Assembly (NCBI RefSeq): GCF_050947875.1
Contig: NC_134570.1
Span: forward strand, 226,037,265-226,101,264
DNA: 64,000 nucleotides
Origin: Dermacentor variabilis
Taxonomy: Eukaryota > Arthropoda > Arachnida > Ixodida > Ixodidae
Direction of reading: 5' to 3'
Numbering within the stretch: position 1 is the stretch's first letter; every line of letters starts with the position of its first letter. A program made the position numbers and the translations under genes. Of this stretch, positions 7,890 to 21,301 are shown piece after piece. The notes under the pieces are model-generated. The model was not told the DNA's origin and searched no databases. It saw nothing but the letters and a program-made list of their open reading frames with translations.

Positions 7890-10800
7890 ACAGTGCACCG
7901 CAATATGACACATGAGTGCTGGTGTACCGGGGCGTTTTATATTTTTTCTCAACCGCAGGTTCAGATCTGACCCCCATGCTGCTTGAGATCCGCAATTTTT
8001 TTTCCTTCCACCACTCGCCGGCGAATAACACTGAAAGGGCAACTGCGGAAGAAATGCTACCAAACATTGATTCTTACAGTGCACCGCAATATGTGACATG
8101 AGTAATGGTGTACCGCGCCGTTTTAAAATTTTTTCTCATCCGGTTGTTGAGATGCCTCCCCCATGTTGCTTGAGATCCGCATATTTTTTTTCCTTCTACG
8201 ACTCGCCGACGAATACCACTGAAAGGGCAACTGCGGAAGAACTGCTAGCCAGCATTGTTTCTTACAGTGCACCGCAATATAAGACATGAGTACTGGTGTA
8301 CCACTGCGTTTTATAATTTTTTCTCAACCGCATGTTCAGATCCGACCCCCATGCTGCTTGAGATCCGCATATTTCTTTCCTTCCACGACTCGCCGCCGAA
8401 TAACTCTGAAAGGGACATGCGCAAGAACTGCGTGCCAACATTGATCTCACAGTGCACCGGAATATGAGACATGAGTACTGGTGTACCACGGCGTTTTATG
8501 ATTTTTTCTCAACCGCATGTTCAGATCCAACCCCCATGCTGCTTGAGATCCGCAATTTTTTTCCTTCCACCACTCGCCGGCGAATAACACTGAAAGGGCA
8601 ACTGCGGAAGAACTGCTACCAAACATTGATTCTTACAATGCAGGGCAATATGAGACATGAGTACTGGTGTACCACAGTGTTTTATAATTTTTTCTCATCC
8701 GCATGTTGAGGTCCGACCCCCATGCTACGTGTGATCCGCATATTTTTTCCATCCACGACTCGCCGGCGCGTAACACTGAAAGGGCAACTGCGGAAGAACT
8801 GCGTGCCAACATTGATCTTATAGTGCACCGCAATATCAGACATGAGTACTGGTATACCACGGCGTTTTATAATTTTTTCTCAAACGCATGTTCAGATCCG
8901 ACCCCCATGCTGCATGAGATCCGCATATTTTTTTCCTTCCACGACTCGCCGGCGAAAAGCGCTAGAAGGGCAGCTGCGGAAGAACTGCGTGCCAGCACTG
9001 ATTCTTACAGTGCACCGCAATATGAGACACGAGTACTGGTATACCACGGCGTATTATAATTTTTTCTCAAACGCTTGTTCAGATCCGACCCACATGCTGC
9101 ATGAGATCCGCATATTTTTTTCCTTCCACGACTCGCCGGCGAAAAGCAATAAAAGGGCAGCTGCGGAAGAACTGCGTGCCAGCACTGATTCTTACAGTGC
9201 ACCGCAATATGAGACACGAGTACTGGTGTACCACTGTGTTTTATAATTTTTCCTCAACCGCAAGTTCAGATCCGACCCCTTTGCTGCTTGAGAGCCACAT
9301 AATTTTTTTTCTTTCACGACTCGCTGTCGAATAACACTGAAAGGGCAACTGCGGATGAACTGCGTGCGAAAATTGACTCTTATAGTGCACCTCAATATGA
9401 GACGTGAGTACTGGTGTACCACTGCGTTTTATAATTTTTTCTCAACCGCATGTTCAGATCCGACCCCCATGCTGCTTCAGATCCGCATATTTTTTTCCTT
9501 CCACGACTAGCCGGCGAATAACACTGAAAGGGCACCAGCGGCAGAACTCCGTGCCAGCATTGGTTCTTACAGTGCACCGCAATATGAGACATGAGTAACG
9601 GTGTACCACGGCGTTTTATAATTTTTTCTCATCCGCATGTTGAGATGCGACCCCCATGCTGCTTGAGATCCGCATATTTTTTTCCTTTCACGACTCGCCG
9701 GCGAATAACGCTGAAATGCCAACTGCGGAATAACTGCGTGGCAACTTTGATTCTTACAGCGCACCGCAATATGAGACATGAGTACTGGTGGATCACTGCG
9801 TTCTATTACTTTTTCTCAACCGCAAGTTCAGATCCGACCGCAATGCTGCTTGAGATCCGAATTTTTTCCTTCCACGACTCGTCGGCGAATAACACTGAAA
9901 TGCCAACTGCGGAAGAACTGCGTGCCAGCATTGTTTCTTACAGTGCACCGCAATATAAGACATGAGTACTGGTGTACCACGGCGTTTTTTAATTTTTTCT
10001 CAACCGCATGTTCCGATTCGACCCCAATGCTGCTTGAGATCGGTTTTTTTTCCTTCCACGACTCGTCGGTGAATAACACTGAAAGGGCAACTGCGGAAGA
10101 ACTGCGTGCCAACATTGATTATAACAGTGCACCGCAATATGAGACACGAGTACTGGTGTACTCTACCTTTTATAATTTTTCCTCAACCGCAAGTTCAGAT
10201 CCGACCCCCATGGTGCTTGAGATCCGCATATTTTTTCTCCTCCCACGACTCCCACGCGAATGACACTGAAAGGGCAACAGCGGAAGAACTGCGTGCCAAC
10301 ATTGATCTTACAGTGCACCACAATCTCAGACATGAGTACTGGTGTACCACGGCGTTTTATAATTTTTTCTCAACCGCATGTTCAGATCCGACCCCCATGC
10401 TGCTTGACATCCGCATATTTTTTCGTTCCACGACTCGCCGGCGAAAAACACTAAAAGGGCTGCTGCGGAAGAACTGCGTGCCAGCTTTGATTCTTACAGT
10501 GCACCGCAATATGAGACATGAGTAATGGTGTACCACGGCGTTTTATAATTTTTTTCTCATCCGCAAGTTGAGATGCGACCCCCATGCTGCTTGAGATCCG
10601 CATATTTTTTTTCCTTCCACAACTCGCCGTCGAATAACGCTGAAATGCCAACTGCCGAAGAACTGCGTGCCTACCTTGATTCTTAAAGTTCACCGCAATA
10701 TGAGACAAGAGTACTGGTGTACAACGGCATTTTATAATTTTTCTCAACCCAATGTTCATATCCGACCCCCCTGCTGCTTGAGATCCGCATATTTTTTCCT

Positions 10801-11240
10801 TTCACGACTTGCCGGCGTATAACTCTGAAAGGGCAACTGCGGAAGAACTGCGTGCCAGCATTGATTCTTACAGTGCACCGCAATATGAGACATGAGTGCT
10901 GGTGTACCACGGCGTTTTATAATTTTTTCTCAACCGCAAGTTCAGATCCGACCCCCATGCTGCTTGAGATCCGCATAATTTTTTTTCCTTCAACAACTCG
11001 CTGGCGAATAACACTGAAAGGGCAACTGCGGAAGAATTGTGTGACAACATTGAATCTTACAGTGCACCGCAATATGAGACAGGTGTACTGGTGTAACACG
11101 GCGTTTTATAATTTTTTCTCATCCGCATGTTGAATGCGACCCTCATGCTGCTTGATATCCGCACATATTTTTCCTTCCACGACTGCCACGCGAATAACAC
11201 TGAAAGAACTGCGGAAGAACTGCGTGCCAACATTGATCTT
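7890..11240. repeat. Higher-order repeat unit P1 (about 3.53 kb period, copy 1)
   Basis: Sequence and order of monomer variants recur 3537 bp downstream. For example 'cagtgcaccgcaatatgaca' with 'gtgctggtgtaccggggcg' starts at 7891 and again at 11428. The collinear match runs to about 9898, then resumes near 9953 and near 10570 after two balanced changes of about two monomers each. The period is about 19 monomers. Confidence 0.8.
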
Positions 11241-11426
11241 ACAGTGCACCGCAATATGACACATGAGTACTGGTGTACCACAGTGTTTTATAATTTTTTC
11301 TCATCCGCATGTTCAGATCCGACGCCCATGCTGCAAGAGATCCGCATATTTTTTTCCTTTCACGACTAGCTGTCGAATAACACTGAAAGGGCAACTGCGG
11401 AAGAACTGCGTGCCAACAATGATCTT

Positions 11427-14400
11427 ACAGTGCACCGCAATATGACACATGAGTGCTGGTGTACCGGGGCGTTTTATATTTTTTCTCAACCGCAGGTTCA
11501 GATCTGACCCCCATGCTCCTTGAGATCCGCAATTTTTTTTCCTTCCACCACTCGCCGGCGAATAACACTGAAAGGGCAACTGCGGAAGAAATGCTACCAA
11601 ACATTGATTCTTACAGTGCACCGCAATATGAGACATGAGTAATGGTGTACCACGCCGTTTTAAAATTTTTTCTCATCCGGTTGTTGAGATGCCACCCCCA
11701 TGTTGCTTGAGATCCGCATATTTTTTTTCCTTCTACGACTCGCCGACGAATACCACTGAAAGGGCAACTGCGGAAGCACTGCTAGCCAGCATTGTTTCTT
11801 ACAGTGCACCGCAATATAAGACATGAGTACTGGTGTACCACTGCGTTTTATAATTTTTTCTCAACCGCATGTTCAGATCCGACCCCCATGCTGCTTGAGA
11901 TCCGCATATTTCTTTCCTTCAACGACTCGCCGCCGAATAACTCTGAAAGGGACATGCGGAAGAACTGCGTGCCAACATTGATCTCACAGTGCACCGGAAT
12001 ATGAGACATGAGTACTGGTGTACCACGGCGTTTTATGATTTTTTCTCAACCGCATGTTCAGATCCAACCCCCATGCTGCTTGAGATCCGCAATTTTTTTC
12101 CTTCCACCACTCGCCGGCGAATAACACTGAAAGGGCAACTGCGGAAGAACTGCTACCAAACATTGATTCTTACAATGCAGGGCAATATGAGACATGAGTA
12201 CTGGTGTACCACAGTGTTTTATAATTTTTTCTCATCCGCATGTTGAGATCCGACCCCCATGCTACGTGTGATCCGCATATTTTTTCCATCCACGACTCGC
12301 CGGCGCATAACACTGAAAGGGCAACTGCGGAAGAACTGCGTGCCAACATTGATCTTATAGTGCACCGCAATATCAGACATGAGTACTGGTATACCACGGC
12401 GTTTTATAATTTTTTCTCAAACGCATGTTCAGATCCGACCCCCATGCTGCATGAGATCCGCATATTTTTTTCCTTCCACGACTCGCCGGCGAAAAGCGCT
12501 AAAAGGGCAGCTGCGGAAGAACTGTGTGCCAGCACTGATTCTTACAGTGCACCGCAATATGAGACACGAGTACTGGTATACCACGGCGTGTTATAATTTT
12601 TTCTCAAACGCATGTTCAGATCCGACCCACATGCTGCATGATATCCGCATATTTTTTTCCTTCCACGACTCGCCGGCGAAAAGCAATAAAAGGGCAGCTG
12701 CGGAAGAACTGCGTGCCAGCACTGATTCTTACAGTGCACCGCAATATGAGACAGGAGTACTGGTGTACCACTGTGTTTTATAATTTTTCCTCAACCGCAA
12801 GTTCAGATCCGACCCCTATGCTGCTTGAGAGCCACATAATTTTTTTTCTTTCACGACTCGCTGTCGAATAACACTGAAAGGGCAACTGCGGAAGAACTGC
12901 GTGCGAAAATTGACTCTTATAGTGCACCGCAATATGAGACGTGAGTACTGGTGTACCACTGCGTTTTATAATTTTTTCTCAACCGCATGTTCAGATCCGA
13001 CCCCCATGCTGCTTGAGATCCGCATATTTTTTCCTTCCACGACTAGCAGGCGAATAACACTGAAAGGGCACCAGCGGCAGAACTCCGTGCCAGCATTGGT
13101 TCTTACAGTGCACCGCAATATGAGACATGAGTAACGGTGTACCACGGCGTTTTATAATTTTTTCTCATCCGCATGTTGAGATGCGACCCCCATGCTGCTT
13201 GAGATCCGCATATTTTTTTCCTTTCACGACTCGCCGGCGAATAACGCTGAAATGCCAACTGCGGAATAACTGCGTGGCAACTTTGATTCTTACAGCGCAC
13301 CGCAATATGAGACATGAGTACTGGTGGACCACTGCGTGTATTATTTTTTCTCAACCGCAAGTTCAGATCCGACCGCAATGCTGCTTGAGATCCGAATTTT
13401 TTCCTTCCACGACTCGTCGGCGAATAACACTGAAAGGGCAACTACGGATGGATAGCGTGTCAACCTTCATTTTTACAGTTCACCGCAATATGAGACACGA
13501 GTACCGGTGTACAACGGCGTTCTAAAATTTTTTCTCAACCGCATGTTCAGATCCGACCCCCATGTTGCTTGAGATCCGCATATTTTTTTCCTTTCACAAC
13601 TTGCCGGCGTCTAACTCTGAAATGGCAACTGCGGAAGGACTGCGTGCCAACATTGATTCTTACAGTGCACCGCAATATGAGACATGAGTAATGGTGTACC
13701 GCGCCGTTTTATATTTTTTTCTCATCCGCATGTTGAGATGCGACCCCCATGCTGCTTGAGATCCGCATATTTTTTTCTTCTACGACTCGCCGACGAATAC
13801 CACTGAAGGCGCAACTGCGGAAGAGCTGCTAGCCAGCATTGTTTCTTACAGTGCACCGCAATATAAGACATGAGTACTGGTGTACCACGGCGTTTTTTAA
13901 TTTTTTCTCAACCGCATGTTCCGATTCGACCCCAATGCTGCTTGAGATCGGTTTTTTTTTCCTTCCACGACTCGTCCGTGAATAACACTGAAAGGGCAAC
14001 TGCGGAAGAACTGCGTGCCAACATTGATTATAACAGTGCACCGCAATATGAGACACGAGTACTGGTGTACTCCACCTTTTATAATTTTTCCTCAACCGCA
14101 AGTTCAGATCCGACCCCCATGCTGCTTGAGATCCGCATATTTTTTTTCCTTCCACAACTCGCCGTCGAATAACGCTGAAAGGCCAACTGCCGAAGAGCTG
14201 CGTGCCAACCTTGATTCTTAAAGTTCACCGCAATATGAGACAAGAGTACTGGTGTACAACGGCATTTTATAATTTTTCTCAACCCCATGTTCATATCCGA
14301 GCCCCCTGCTGCTTGAGATCCGCATATTTTTTCCTTTCACGACTTGCCGGCGTATAACTCTGAAAGGGCAACTGCGGAAGAACTGCGTGCCAGCATTGAT

Positions 14401-14775
14401 TCTTACAGTGCACCGCAATATGAGACATGAGTGCTGGTGTACCACGGCGTTTTATAATTTTTCGCAACCGCAAGTTCAGATCCGACCCCCATGCTGCTTG
14501 AGATCCGCATAATTTTTTTTCCTTCAACAACTCGCTGGCGAATAACACTGAAAGGGCAACTGCGGAAGAATTGTGTGACAACATTGAATCTTACAGTGCA
14601 CCGCAATATGAGACAGGTGTACTGGTGTAACACGGCGTTTTATAATTTTTTCTCATCCGCATGTTGAATGCGACCCTCATGCTGCTTGATATCCGCGCAT
14701 TTTTTTCCTTCCACGACTGCCACGCGAATAACACTGAAAGAACTGCGGAAGAACTGCGTGCCAACATTGATCTTA
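11427..14775. repeat. Higher-order repeat unit P1 (copy 2)
   Basis: Second copy of the 7890-11240 block (offset 3537, later 3908 and 3534 because each copy carries about two monomers the other lacks). It contains rare markers of copy 1 such as 'gcagggcaatatgagacatg' and the 'catgctacgtgtgatccgca' monomer. It differs by scattered substitutions, so the copies are related but not identical. Confidence 0.8.
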
Positions 14776-14789
14776 CAGTGCACCGCAAT

Positions 14790-14825
14790 ATGACACATGA
14801 GTGCTGAGTGCGCAATTTTTTTCCT
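14790..14825. repeat. Truncated satellite monomer (internal deletion)
   Basis: The monomer runs 'cacatgagtgctgag' and then jumps directly to 'tgcgcaatttttttcc', skipping the segment with 'cgttttataatttttt' and 'ccccatgctgcttgag'. About 70 bp are missing compared with neighbours, making this the clearest sub-length monomer in the array. Confidence 0.75.
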
Positions 14826-17800
14826 TCCACCACTCGTCGGCGAATAACACTGAAAGGGCCACTGCGGAAGAACTGCTACCAAACATTGATTCTTACAATG
14901 CAGGGCAATATGAGACATGAGTACTGGTGTACCACAGTGTTTTATAATTTTTTCTCATCCGCATGTTGAGATGCGACCCCCATGCTGCGTGAGATCCGCA
15001 TATTTTTTCCATCCACGACTCGCCGGCGAATAACACTGAAAGGGCAACTGCGGAAGAACTGCGTGCCAACATTGATCTTATAGTGCACCGCAATATCAGA
15101 CACGAGTACTGGTATACCACGGCGTTTTATAATTTTTTCTCAAACGCATCTTCAGCTCCGACGCCCATGCTGCATGAGATCCGCATATTTTTTTCCTTCC
15201 ACGACTCGCCGGCGAAATGCACTAAAAGGGCAGCTGCGGAAGAACTGCATGCCAGCACTGATTCTTACAGTGCACCGCAATATGAGACACGAGTACTGGT
15301 GTACCACTGTGTTTTATAATTTTTCCTCAACCGCAAGTTCAGATCCGACCCCCATGCTGCTTGAGATCCACATAATTTCTTTTCTCTCACGACTAGCTGT
15401 CGAATAATACTGAAAGGGCAACTGCGGAAGAACTGCGTGCCAGCATTGATTCTTACAGTGCACCGCAATATGAGACATGAGTAACGGTGTACCACGGCGT
15501 TTTATAATTTTTTCTCATCCGCATGTTGAGATGCGACCCCCATGCTGCTTGAGATCCGCATATTTTTTTCCTTTCACGACTCGCCGGCGAATAACGCTGA
15601 AATGCCAACTGCGGAAGAACTGCGTGCCAACATTGATTCTTACAGTGCACCGCAATATGAGACATGAGTACTGGTGCACCACTGGGTTCTATTATTTTTT
15701 CTCAACCACATGTTCAGATCCGACCGAAAACGCTGCTCGAGATCCGAATTTTTTCCTTCCACTACTCGTCGGCGAATAACACTGAAAGGGCAACTACGGA
15801 TGGACAGCGTGTCAAACTTCATTTTTACAGTTCACCGCAATATGAGACATGAGTACCGGTGTACAACGGCGTTCTAAAATTTTTTCTCAACTGCATGTTC
15901 AGATCCGACCCCCATGTTGCTTGAGATCCGCATATTTTTTTCCTTTCACGACTTGCCGGCGTATAACTCTGAAATGGCAACTGCGGAAGGACTGCGTGCC
16001 AACATTGATTCTTACAGTGCACCGCAATATGAGAGATGAGTAATGGTGTACCGCGCCGTTTTATATTTTTTTCTCATCCGCATGTTGAGATGCGACCCCC
16101 ATGTTGCTTGAGATCCGCATATTTTTTTTCTTCTACGACTCGCCGACGAATACCACTGAAAGGGCAACTGCGGAAGAGCTGCTAGCCAGCATTGTTTCTT
16201 ACAGTGCACCGCAATATAAGACATGAGTACTGGTGTACCACGGCGTTTTTAATTTTTTCTCAACCGCATGTTCCGATTCGACCCTAGTGCTGCTTGAGAT
16301 CCGTTTTTTTTCCTTCCACGACTCGCCGGCGAAAAGCAATAAAAGGGCAGCTGCGGAAGAACTGCGTGCCAGCACTGATTCTTACAGTGCACCGCAATAT
16401 GAGACACGAGTACTGGTGTACCACTGTGTTTTATAATTTTTCTTCAACCGCAAGTTCAGATCCGACCTCTATGCTGCTTGAAAGCAACATAATTTTTTTT
16501 CTTTCACGACTCGCTGTCGAATAACACTGAAAGGGCAACTGCGGAAGAACTGCGTGCGAAAATGACTCTTATAGTGCACCGCAATATGAGACGTGAGTAC
16601 TGGTGTACCACTGCGTTTTATAATTTTTTCTCAACCGCATGTTCAGATCCAACCCCCATGCTGCTTGAGATCCGCATATTTTTTTCCTTCCACGACTAGC
16701 CGGCGAATAACACTGAAAGGGCAGCAGCGGCAGAACTCCGTGCCAGCATTGATTCTTACAGTGCACCGCAATATGTGACAGGAGTAACGGTGTACCACGG
16801 CGTTTTATAAGTTTTTCTCATCCGCATGTTGAGATGCGACCCCCATGCTAATTGAGATCCGCATATTTTTTTCCTTTCACGACTCGCCGGCGAATAACGC
16901 TGAAATGGCAACTGCGGAATAACTGCGTGCCAACTTTGATTCTTACAGTGCACCGCAATATGAGACAAGAGTACTGGTGCACCACTGCGTTCTATTATTT
17001 TTTCTCAACCGCAAGTTCAGATCCGACCGCAATGCTGCTTGAGATCCGAATTTTTTCCTTCCACGACTCGTCGGCGAATAACACTGAAAGGGCAACTACG
17101 GATGGACAGCGTGTCAACCTTCATTTTTACAGTTCACCGCAATATGAGACACGAGTACCGGTGTACAACGGCGTTCTAAAATTTTTTCTCAACCGCATGT
17201 TCAGATCCGACCCCCATGTTGCTTGAGATCCGCATATATTTTTCCTTTCACGACTTGCCGGCGTATAACTCTGAAATGGCAACTGCGGAAGGACTGCGTG
17301 CCAACATTGATTCTTACAGTGCACCGCAATATGAGACATGAGTAATGGTGTACCGCGCCGTTTTATTTTTTTCTCATCCGCATGTTGAGATGCGACCCCC
17401 ATGTTGCTTGAGATCCGCATATTTTTTCTTCTACGACTCGCCGACGAATACCACTGAAAGGGCAACTGCGGAAGAGCTGCTAACCAGCATTGTTTCTTAC
17501 AGTGCACCGCAATATAAGACATGAGTACTGGTGTACCACGGCGTTTTTAAATTTTTTCTCAACCGCATGTTCCGATTCGACCCCAATGCTGCTTGAGATC
17601 GGTTTTTTTTTCCTTCCACGACTCGTCGGTGAATAACACTGAAAGGGCAACTGCGGAAGAACTGCGTGCCAGCATTCTTTCTTACAGTGCACCGCAATAT
17701 AAGACATGAGTACTGGTGTACCACGGCGTTTTTTAATTTTTTCTCAACCGCATGTTCCGATCCGACCCCCATGCTGCTTGAGATCCGCATATTTTTTTCA

Positions 17801-18689
17801 GTCAACGACTCGCTGGTGAATAACACTGAAAGGGCAACTACGGAAGAACTGCGTGCGAGCATTGATCTTACAGTGCACCGCAATATGACACATGAGTGCT
17901 GGTGTACCACGGCGTTTTAAAATTTTTTCTCATCCGCATGCTGAGATGCAACCCCCATGGTGCTTGAGATCCGCATATTTTTTCTCCTCCTACGATTCCC
18001 ACGCGAATAACACTGAAAGGGCAACAGCGGAAGAACTGCGTGCCAACATTGATCTAACAGTGCACCACAATCTCAGACATGAGTACTGGTGTACCACGGC
18101 GTTTTATAATTTTTTCTCAACCGCATGTTCAGATCCGACCCCCATGCTGCTCGACATCCGCATATTTTTTTCCTTCCACGACTCACCGGAGAAAAACACT
18201 AAAAGGGCAGCTGCGAAGAACTGCGTGCCAGCATTGATTCTTACAGTGCACCGCAATATGAGACATTAGTAATGGTGTACCACGGCGTTTTACAATTTTT
18301 TTCTCATCCGCAAGTTGAGATGCGACCCCCATGCTGCTTGAGATCCGCATATTTTTTTTCCTTCCACAACTCGCCGTCGAATAACGCTGAAATGCCAACT
18401 GCCGAAGAACTGCGTGCCAACCTTGATTCTTAAAGTTCACCGCAATATGAGACAAGAGTACTGGTGTACAACGGCGTTTTATAATTTTTCTCAACCGCAT
18501 GTTCATATCCGACCCCCCTGCTGCTTGAGATCCGCATATTTTTTCCTTTCACGACTTGCCGGCGTATAACTCTGAAAGGACAACTGCGGAAGAACTGCGT
18601 GCCAGCATTGATTCTTACAGTGCACCGCAATATGAGACATGAGTGCCGGTGTACCACGGCGTTTTATAATTTTTTCTCAACCGCAAGTT

Positions 18690-21301
18690 CAGATCCGACC
18701 CCCATGCTGCTTGAGATCCGCATAATTTTTTTTCCTTCAACAACTCGCTCGCGAATAACACTGAAAGGGCAACTGCGGAAGAATTGTGTGACAACATTGA
18801 ATCTTACAGTGCACCGCAATATGAGACAGGTGTACTGGTGTAACACGGCGTTTTATAATTTTTTCTCATCCGCATGTTGAATGCGACCCTCATGCTGCTT
18901 GATATCCGCAAATTTTATTCCTTCCACGACTCCCACGCGAATAAGACTGAACGGGCAACTGCGGAAGAACTGCGTGCCAACATTGATCTTACAGTGCACC
19001 GCAATATGACACATGAGTGCTGGTGTACCAGGGCGTTTTATATTTTTTCTCAACCGCATGTTCAGATCTGACCCCCATGCTGCTTGAGATCCACAATTTT
19101 TTTCCTTCCACCACTCGCCGGCGAATAACACTGAAAGGGCAACTGCGGAATAACTGCTACCAAACACTGATTCTTACAGTGCACCGCAATATGAGACATG
19201 AGTAATGCTGTACCACGCCGTTTTAAAATTTTTTCTCATCCGATTGTTGAGATGCCACCCCCATGTTGCTTGAGATCCGCATATTTTTTTTCCTTTTTCC
19301 TTCTACGACTCGCCGACGAATACCACTGAAAGGGCAACTGCGGAAGAACTACTAGCCAGCATTGTTTCTTACAGTGCACCGCAATATAAGACATGAGTAC
19401 TGGTGTACCACTGCGTTTTATAATTTTTTCTCAACCGCATGTTCAGATCCGACACCCATGCTGCTTGAGATCCGCATATTTTTTCCTTCCACGACTCGCC
19501 GCCGAATGACTCTGAAAGGGACATGCGGGAGAACGGCGTGCCAACATTGATCTTACAGTGCACCGGAATATGAGACATGAGTACTGGTGTACCACGGCGT
19601 TTTATGATTTTTTCTCAAGCGCATGTTCAGATCCAACCCCCATGCTGCTTGAGATCCGCAATTTTTTTCCTTCCACCACTCGCCGGCGAATAACACTGAA
19701 AGGGCAACTTCGGAAGAACTGCTACCAAACATTGATTCTTACAATGCAGGGCAATATGAGACATGAGTACTGGTGTACCACAGTGTTTTATAATTTTTTC
19801 TCATCCGCATGTTGAAATGCGACCCACATGCTGCGTGAGATCCGCATATTTTTTCCATCCACGACTCGCCGGCGAATAACACTGAAAGGGCAACTGCGGA
19901 AGAACTGCGTGCCAACATTGATCTTATAGTGCATTGTAATATCAGACATGAGTACTGGTATACCACGGCGTTTTATAATTTTTTCTCAAACGCATGTTCA
20001 GATCCGACCCCCATGCTGCATGAGATCCCCATATTTTTTTCCTTCCACGACTCGCCGGCGAAAAGCATTAAAAGGGCAGCTGCGGAAGAACTGCGTGCCA
20101 GCACTGATTCTTACAGTGCACCGCAATATGAGACACGAGTACTGGTGTACCACTGTGTTTTATAATTTTTCCTCAACCGCAAGTTCAGATCCGACCCCCA
20201 TGCTGCTTGAGATCCACATAATTTTTTTTCTTTCACGACTCGCTGTCGAATAACACTGAAAGGGCAACTGCGGAAGAACTGCGTGCGAAAATTGACTCTT
20301 ATAGTGCACCGCAATATGAGACGTGAGTACTGGTGTACCACTGCGTTTTATAATTTTTTCTCAACCGCATATTCAGATCCGACCCCCATGCTGCTTGAGA
20401 TCCGCATATTTTTTTCCTTCCACGACTAGCCGGCGAATAACACTGAAAGGGCAACTGCGGCAGAACTCCGTGCCCGCATTGATTCTTACAGTGCACCGCA
20501 GTATGAGACATGAGTAACGGTGTACCACGGCGTTTTATAATTTTTTCTCATCCGCATGTTGAGATGCGACCCCCATGCTAATTGAGATCCGCATATTTTT
20601 TTCCTTTCACGACTCGCCGGCGAATAACGCTGAAATGCCAACTGCGGAATAACTGCGTGCCAACTTTGCTTCTTACAGTGCACCGCAATATGAGACAAGA
20701 GTACTGGTGCACCACTGCGTTCTATTATTTTTTCTCAACCGCAAGTTCAGATCCGACCGCAATGCTGCTTGAGATCCGAATTTTTTCCTTCCACGACTCG
20801 TCGGCGAATAACACTGAAAGGGCAACTACGGATGGACAGCGTGTCAACCTTCATTTTTACAGTTCACCGCAATATGAGACACGAGTACCGGTGTACAACG
20901 GCGTTCTAAAATTTTTTCTCAACCGCATGTTCAGATCCGACCCCCATGTTGCTTGAGATCCGCATATTTTTTTCCTTTCACGACTTGCCGGCGAATAACT
21001 CTGAAAGAGCAACTGCGGAAGGACTGCGTGCCAACATTGATTCTTACAGTGCACCGCAATATGAGACATGAGTAATGGTGTACCGCGCCGTTTTATTTTT
21101 TTCTCATCCGCATGTTGAGATGCGACCCCCATGTTGCTTGAGATCCGCATATTTTTTCTTCTACGACTCGCCCACGAATACCACTGAAAGGGCAACTGCG
21201 GAAGAGCTGCTAACCAGCATTGTTTCTTACAGTGCACCGCAATATAAGACATGAGTACTGGTGTACCACGGCGTTTTTTAATTTTTTCTCAACCGCATGT
21301 T
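18690..21301. repeat. Higher-order repeat unit P2 (2612 bp, copy 1)
   Basis: A 14-monomer block repeated directly downstream with offset 2612 (2611 after a 1-bp change). Rare markers shared by both copies include the 'cctttttccttctacgac' insertion (near 19292 and 21904), 'ccgcaaattttattcc' and 'gtgcattgtaatatcagac'. The match looks close to identical by eye over most of its length. Confidence 0.85.

Noticed and set aside
8330..8350. Pol III B-box-like 'gttcagatccgac' in each monomer with a downstream T-run, suggesting tRNA/SINE origin
   Set aside because: The match to GTTCRANNC is imperfect, many monomers have 'gttgagatgcgac' instead, and I could not find a convincing A box at the right distance or a tRNA-like fold.
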